This document shows positions 5,724 to 8,591 of a stretch of 8,591 nucleotides of DNA, in pieces (the first letter of the stretch is position 1; each line of letters opens with the position of its first letter). Location of the stretch: NCBI GenBank assembly GCA_011330835.1, contig DRPO01000188.1:1-8591 (forward strand), written 5' to 3'. The notes under the pieces are model-generated. The model saw nothing but the letters and a program-made list of their open reading frames with translations, ran no database searches and was not told where the DNA came from. Both the position numbers and the translations under genes were made by a program. The stretch comes from Gammaproteobacteria bacterium. Lineage in GTDB: Bacteria; Pseudomonadota; Gammaproteobacteria; UWMA-0217.

Positions 5724-8591
5724 ATGTTCAACAACCATTCCAGCCACATTTCGGACTATGTCGGGGTGCGCCCTCATCCGACGGTTGTGCGGCTGGAAAA
5801 CCTGTCTTCGGCGGAGGCGGACTGGCTGACGGAATCGTTCGTGCTGACCGACGCGGTGCGCGGCCATCTGGCGGCGTTGAAGAGCTTGCTTGAATCGGGG
5901 CGTGGCGGCGGCGCTTTTCTGATTGGCCATTACGGCGCGGGCAAGTCCCATTTTCTCGGCTATCTGGCGCGTGAGTTGGAGGCGGGGCGCATGCTGACGC
6001 CCGCTCCGGCGGTTTGTGTGGTTTCGCTGGTCAATTTCAGCGCCGCCAACCGGCTGGAGGATGTGATTAGCGATGCGTTGGGGCTGGATCGCCAGGGCGG
6101 GGATCGCCGGGAGGTCTGGTCGGCGTTGGCGCGGCGGTATCCCCAGGGCGTGTTTCTGTTGCTGGATGAGTTGTCCGAATTCCTGCGTTCCCAATCGGAG
6201 GTGTCCCGTTTCAACGAGGATATCCGGTTCTTGCAGTTTCTTGGCGAGTGGGCGCAGAACCAGCGATTCTGGATTCTGGCGGCCATGCAGGAGGGCATCG
6301 AACACACGGGCGAGCTGGAATACAGCCTGTACCGCAAGATCAAGGATCGCTACCCGTTGCGGCTGTTGCTTTCGCCAACGCATGTCAAGACGCTGATCGC
6401 GGACGGTATTCTGATCAAGCAGCCGGGCTACGAGGAGGCGGTGAATGGACTGGTCGCGGATTGGCGCGAACGGATGCCGGGGGTCGAGCTGGATTATGCC
6501 TTGCTGCCCGCCATTTACCCGCTGCATCCGGCGACGCTGACCCTGCTGGAGGAGGTGCGCGACCGGTTTTCACAGACGCGGGGCGTGGTGGATTTCGTGG
6601 TCACGCAGTTGCGGGGCGATGCTTCCCGGGGCGTCGAGCCGTTTCTGCAGCAACCCTGGGGCGCCCTGATTTCGCCGGATGTGATCATCGACCATTTTCG
6701 CGATCTGTTTGAAATCCAGCCGGAATACCTGACCTTGGCGCAACAGGTTTTCCCCTGGTACGAGAAGGCGTTGCCGGAGCTGTTTCCCAAGCCGGTTCTC
6801 CGCCAGTTGGCGGAACGCCTGCTGAAGCTGCTGGCGCTGGTGTACCTGTCGCCGGCGCGCGAACGCCTGACGGTTCGCGAAGCTGTCGCCTGGCTGGCGT
6901 TCAGCGCCGCCCGGGTGGAGCCGGAACGCAACCTGCGGGTGGTCGAAAAAACGCTCGATACGTTGGCGGAGCGGGGGCGCTATGTGACGGCTGATCGGGG
7001 CGGCTACCGCCTCAAGCCTCGCGATGACGCCGCGCAGGCGCTGGCCCGTCATCTCAAGCGGGAAATGAGCGAGCTGGTCGGGCGCGACGATCTGGTGCTG
7101 GAAACCTTGACGGGGCTGTTGGGCGAAGCCGATTTCAATCCGTTCCGCCTGCCGCGGGAGCGCTGGCTGAACCGGCAGGTGAGCTGGTGTTTCCACCCCC
7201 GCGCCTATGCCGTGTGGTTTGGCGCGGCCTCGCCCGGACAACAGCCGGACGCCAAAATGGCGTTTTGCCTGGGGTTGCCCTGGGGGCCGAGTCAGCCCGT
7301 GGCCGGGCATTACACGCTCATGCCGGGTCGGATCGTCATGCGCGAGGAGTTCACCGAGCTGGCGGCGCTGATGCGGTTGCGCGAACGCCCCCTGGCGCCG
7401 GAGGCGGCGGCCCGGGTGGACAAGCGCATCGCCGATGGGAAGATCGGATTCGCCAGCGCCCTGCAAAACGCCTGGTTGCAGGCCCGGCTGGTCGGCCCCA
7501 CGGGGACCGCCGAGACGCCGCCCCGCCTCGACGCCCGTCGCGGGCTGGACGCCTGGCTCGACGCCATCGCCCTGCTGTTGCTGAAACGAACCTACCCCGG
7601 ATTCGAACGTTTCGCGCCCGGCTACGGGCCATTGCCCAAGGAGGCCTGGCGGCGCTTCATGCGCCTGTCGCTCGATGACGACCCGATGGCCCTGGAAGCG
7701 GACGAGTACGCGCGCCTGATCCGCGAAGCCTACCTCGCGCCCATGGGGCTGCTGCGGCGGCGGGGGCGGGATTACGTGGTTCGCGCCAATCTCGACCGGC
7801 ACGAACTGGTCGCCCAGGTGATGCCGCTGGCGGAGAATGGCGTCTCGCCGAAAACGCTCTACCAGCATCTGGCCGAGCCGATTTACGGCCTGGTGGAAGA
7901 ACAGGTGACCGCCTTGCTGGTCTTCCTCTGCTTGCAGGGCGAAATCGAGTTGACGAAGGGCGCGCACAGCTACCGGAACCATTTCGAAACCCTGCCCAAC
8001 CCCATCGCCTACGACCGACTGTCCATCGGGCAGTCGCTCGACCCCGGGCAACTGGCCGCGCTGGCCCGGTTATGCGAATACTTCTCCCTCAAGCTGGCCC
8101 GGGACGCCGGGGCTATCGCGCAGCGACAGGCGATCAGCGCGGTCAGCCAGCGGGCGCGCGAGCAGGCCGAGGCATTGGAAAAGTTCGTCTTGCCATTGCG
8201 GCAGGAGGGGCTGGGGCGGCGGCTGGCGGAGCAGGCGCAACAACAGATCGACGCCTGGCGTCTGCTCGGGCAGGGCGATCAGGGGATGAACGCCCTGGCG
8301 CTGTTTCTCTACCAGGTCAGCGGCGTCGACGGCTTTCTCGAACGGGATCGGTTGCTCACGCGGCAGGCCAAACGCCTGCCCGGATTGCTGGCCGAGCTAA
8401 AGCGGCTTCAGCATCTGATCCACCACCCGATGCTGGACGCCCCGGCGACCAAAACCTTTCGCTCTCAACTCAAGCGTCTCGAAGAGCCGCCGCCGCTGGA
8501 GCAAACCGATGAACTGGCGGACTGGCTCGCGCGGGCGGCGGAGCACTACGCCGACTACCAAAAAGACTACGCCCGGCGGCACCGCGACTGG
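5724..8591 (+). CDS. Large P-loop ATPase, BrxC/PglY (DUF6079)-like, 3' end outside window
   Basis: 956 codons are open to the right edge with no stop. Residues 66-78 (LIGHYGAGKSHFL, K74) form Walker A, and GVFLLLDELSEFL with D148-E149 forms Walker B. Next comes LYRKIKDRYPLRLLLSPTHV, then YPLHPATLTLLEEV (Y265-P269) and FSQTRGVVDFV. This order (GxGKSHFL, DE, a K-x-x-DRY/RF block, YP-x-HP, then an S/T-x-R-G helix) is that of the BrxC/PglY/DUF6079 ATPases of BREX and Pgl phage defence. Winged-helix-like segments follow at about 382-432 and 707-751, and a glutamine-rich, coiled-coil-prone region at about 790-850. The product should be cytoplasmic. ATG 5724 is the only good start: an in-frame stop lies at 5673-5675 and the only alternative is TTG 5706. 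No Shine-Dalgarno is seen. Exact subfamily is inference; other defence ATPases of similar build cannot be excluded. Confidence 0.8.
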   Translation, partial: MFNNHSSHISDYVGVRPHPTVVRLENLSSAEADWLTESFVLTDAVRGHLAALKSLLESGRGGGAFLIGHYGAGKSHFLGYLARELEAGRMLTPAPAVCVVSLVNFSAANRLEDVISDALGLDRQGGDRREVWSALARRYPQGVFLLLDELSEFLRSQSEVSRFNEDIRFLQFLGEWAQNQRFWILAAMQEGIEHTGELEYSLYRKIKDRYPLRLLLSPTHVKTLIADGILIKQPGYEEAVNGLVADWRERMPGVELDYALLPAIYPLHPATLTLLEEVRDRFSQTRGVVDFVVTQLRGDASRGVEPFLQQPWGALISPDVIIDHFRDLFEIQPEYLTLAQQVFPWYEKALPELFPKPVLRQLAERLLKLLALVYLSPARERLTVREAVAWLAFSAARVEPERNLRVVEKTLDTLAERGRYVTADRGGYRLKPRDDAAQALARHLKREMSELVGRDDLVLETLTGLLGEADFNPFRLPRERWLNRQVSWCFHPRAYAVWFGAASPGQQPDAKMAFCLGLPWGPSQPVAGHYTLMPGRIVMREEFTELAALMRLRERPLAPEAAARVDKRIADGKIGFASALQNAWLQARLVGPTGTAETPPRLDARRGLDAWLDAIALLLLKRTYPGFERFAPGYGPLPKEAWRRFMRLSLDDDPMALEADEYARLIREAYLAPMGLLRRRGRDYVVRANLDRHELVAQVMPLAENGVSPKTLYQHLAEPIYGLVEEQVTALLVFLCLQGEIELTKGAHSYRNHFETLPNPIAYDRLSIGQSLDPGQLAALARLCEYFSLKLARDAGAIAQRQAISAVSQRAREQAEALEKFVLPLRQEGLGRRLAEQAQQQIDAWRLLGQGDQGMNALALFLYQVSGVDGFLERDRLLTRQAKRLPGLLAELKRLQHLIHHPMLDAPATKTFRSQLKRLEEPPPLEQTDELADWLARAAEHYADYQKDYARRHRDW

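Noticed and set aside
4204..5754. Shared 13-mer AGCCACATTTCGG at 4204-4216 and at 5742-5754
   Set aside because: One 13-base match is within chance for a window of this size, and the second copy is inside the ATPase coding sequence, not part of the 115-bp repeat.
6570..8051. A 493-codon open frame on the minus strand inside the large ATPase gene
   Set aside because: Its protein is low-complexity, rich in Q, R, G and H, the usual look of an antisense shadow, while the sense frame carries clear ATPase motifs.

Overview
The window looks like chromosome from a GC-rich proteobacterium, most likely a gammaproteobacterium. The reasons are an Hfq very close to the enterobacterial protein over its Sm core, the hfq-hflX gene order, and abundant REP-like palindromes in the intergenic gaps. 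I cannot name a genus from the sequence alone.

Left part (1-1784): an AT-rich leader, then hfq and hflX on the + strand. These are conserved housekeeping genes for RNA-based regulation and a ribosome-associated GTPase. The hflK-hflC pair that often follows hflX is absent. From 1785 onward the content is accessory.

Middle part (1830-2918): a 73-residue protein and an AbiEii-like nucleotidyltransferase overlap by 23 bp downstream of a consensus -10 box, which is the layout of a toxin-antitoxin-like pair. The nucleotidyltransferase gene ends exactly at the edge of a 165-bp inverted-repeat element bounded by TA. The convergent TPR gene ends at the element's other edge. The geometry fits insertion of a non-autonomous (MITE-like) element into a TA shared by both stop codons.

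Minus-strand block (2916-5372): a TPR repeat protein, a secreted DUF2059 protein and a small AT-rich putative membrane protein. The gaps around them hold four palindromic repeat units, including two copies of a ~115-bp unit in direct orientation at an exact offset of 1464 bp.

Right part (5724-8591, open at the right edge): one very large + strand ORF, 956 codons without a stop. It encodes a P-loop ATPase resembling the BrxC/PglY/DUF6079 group of phage-defence ATPases, with a Walker A motif, a Walker B motif and at least two winged-helix-like segments. It is probably the first gene of a defence locus (BREX-like or related) that continues beyond the window. The partner genes are not visible, so the system type cannot be assigned here.
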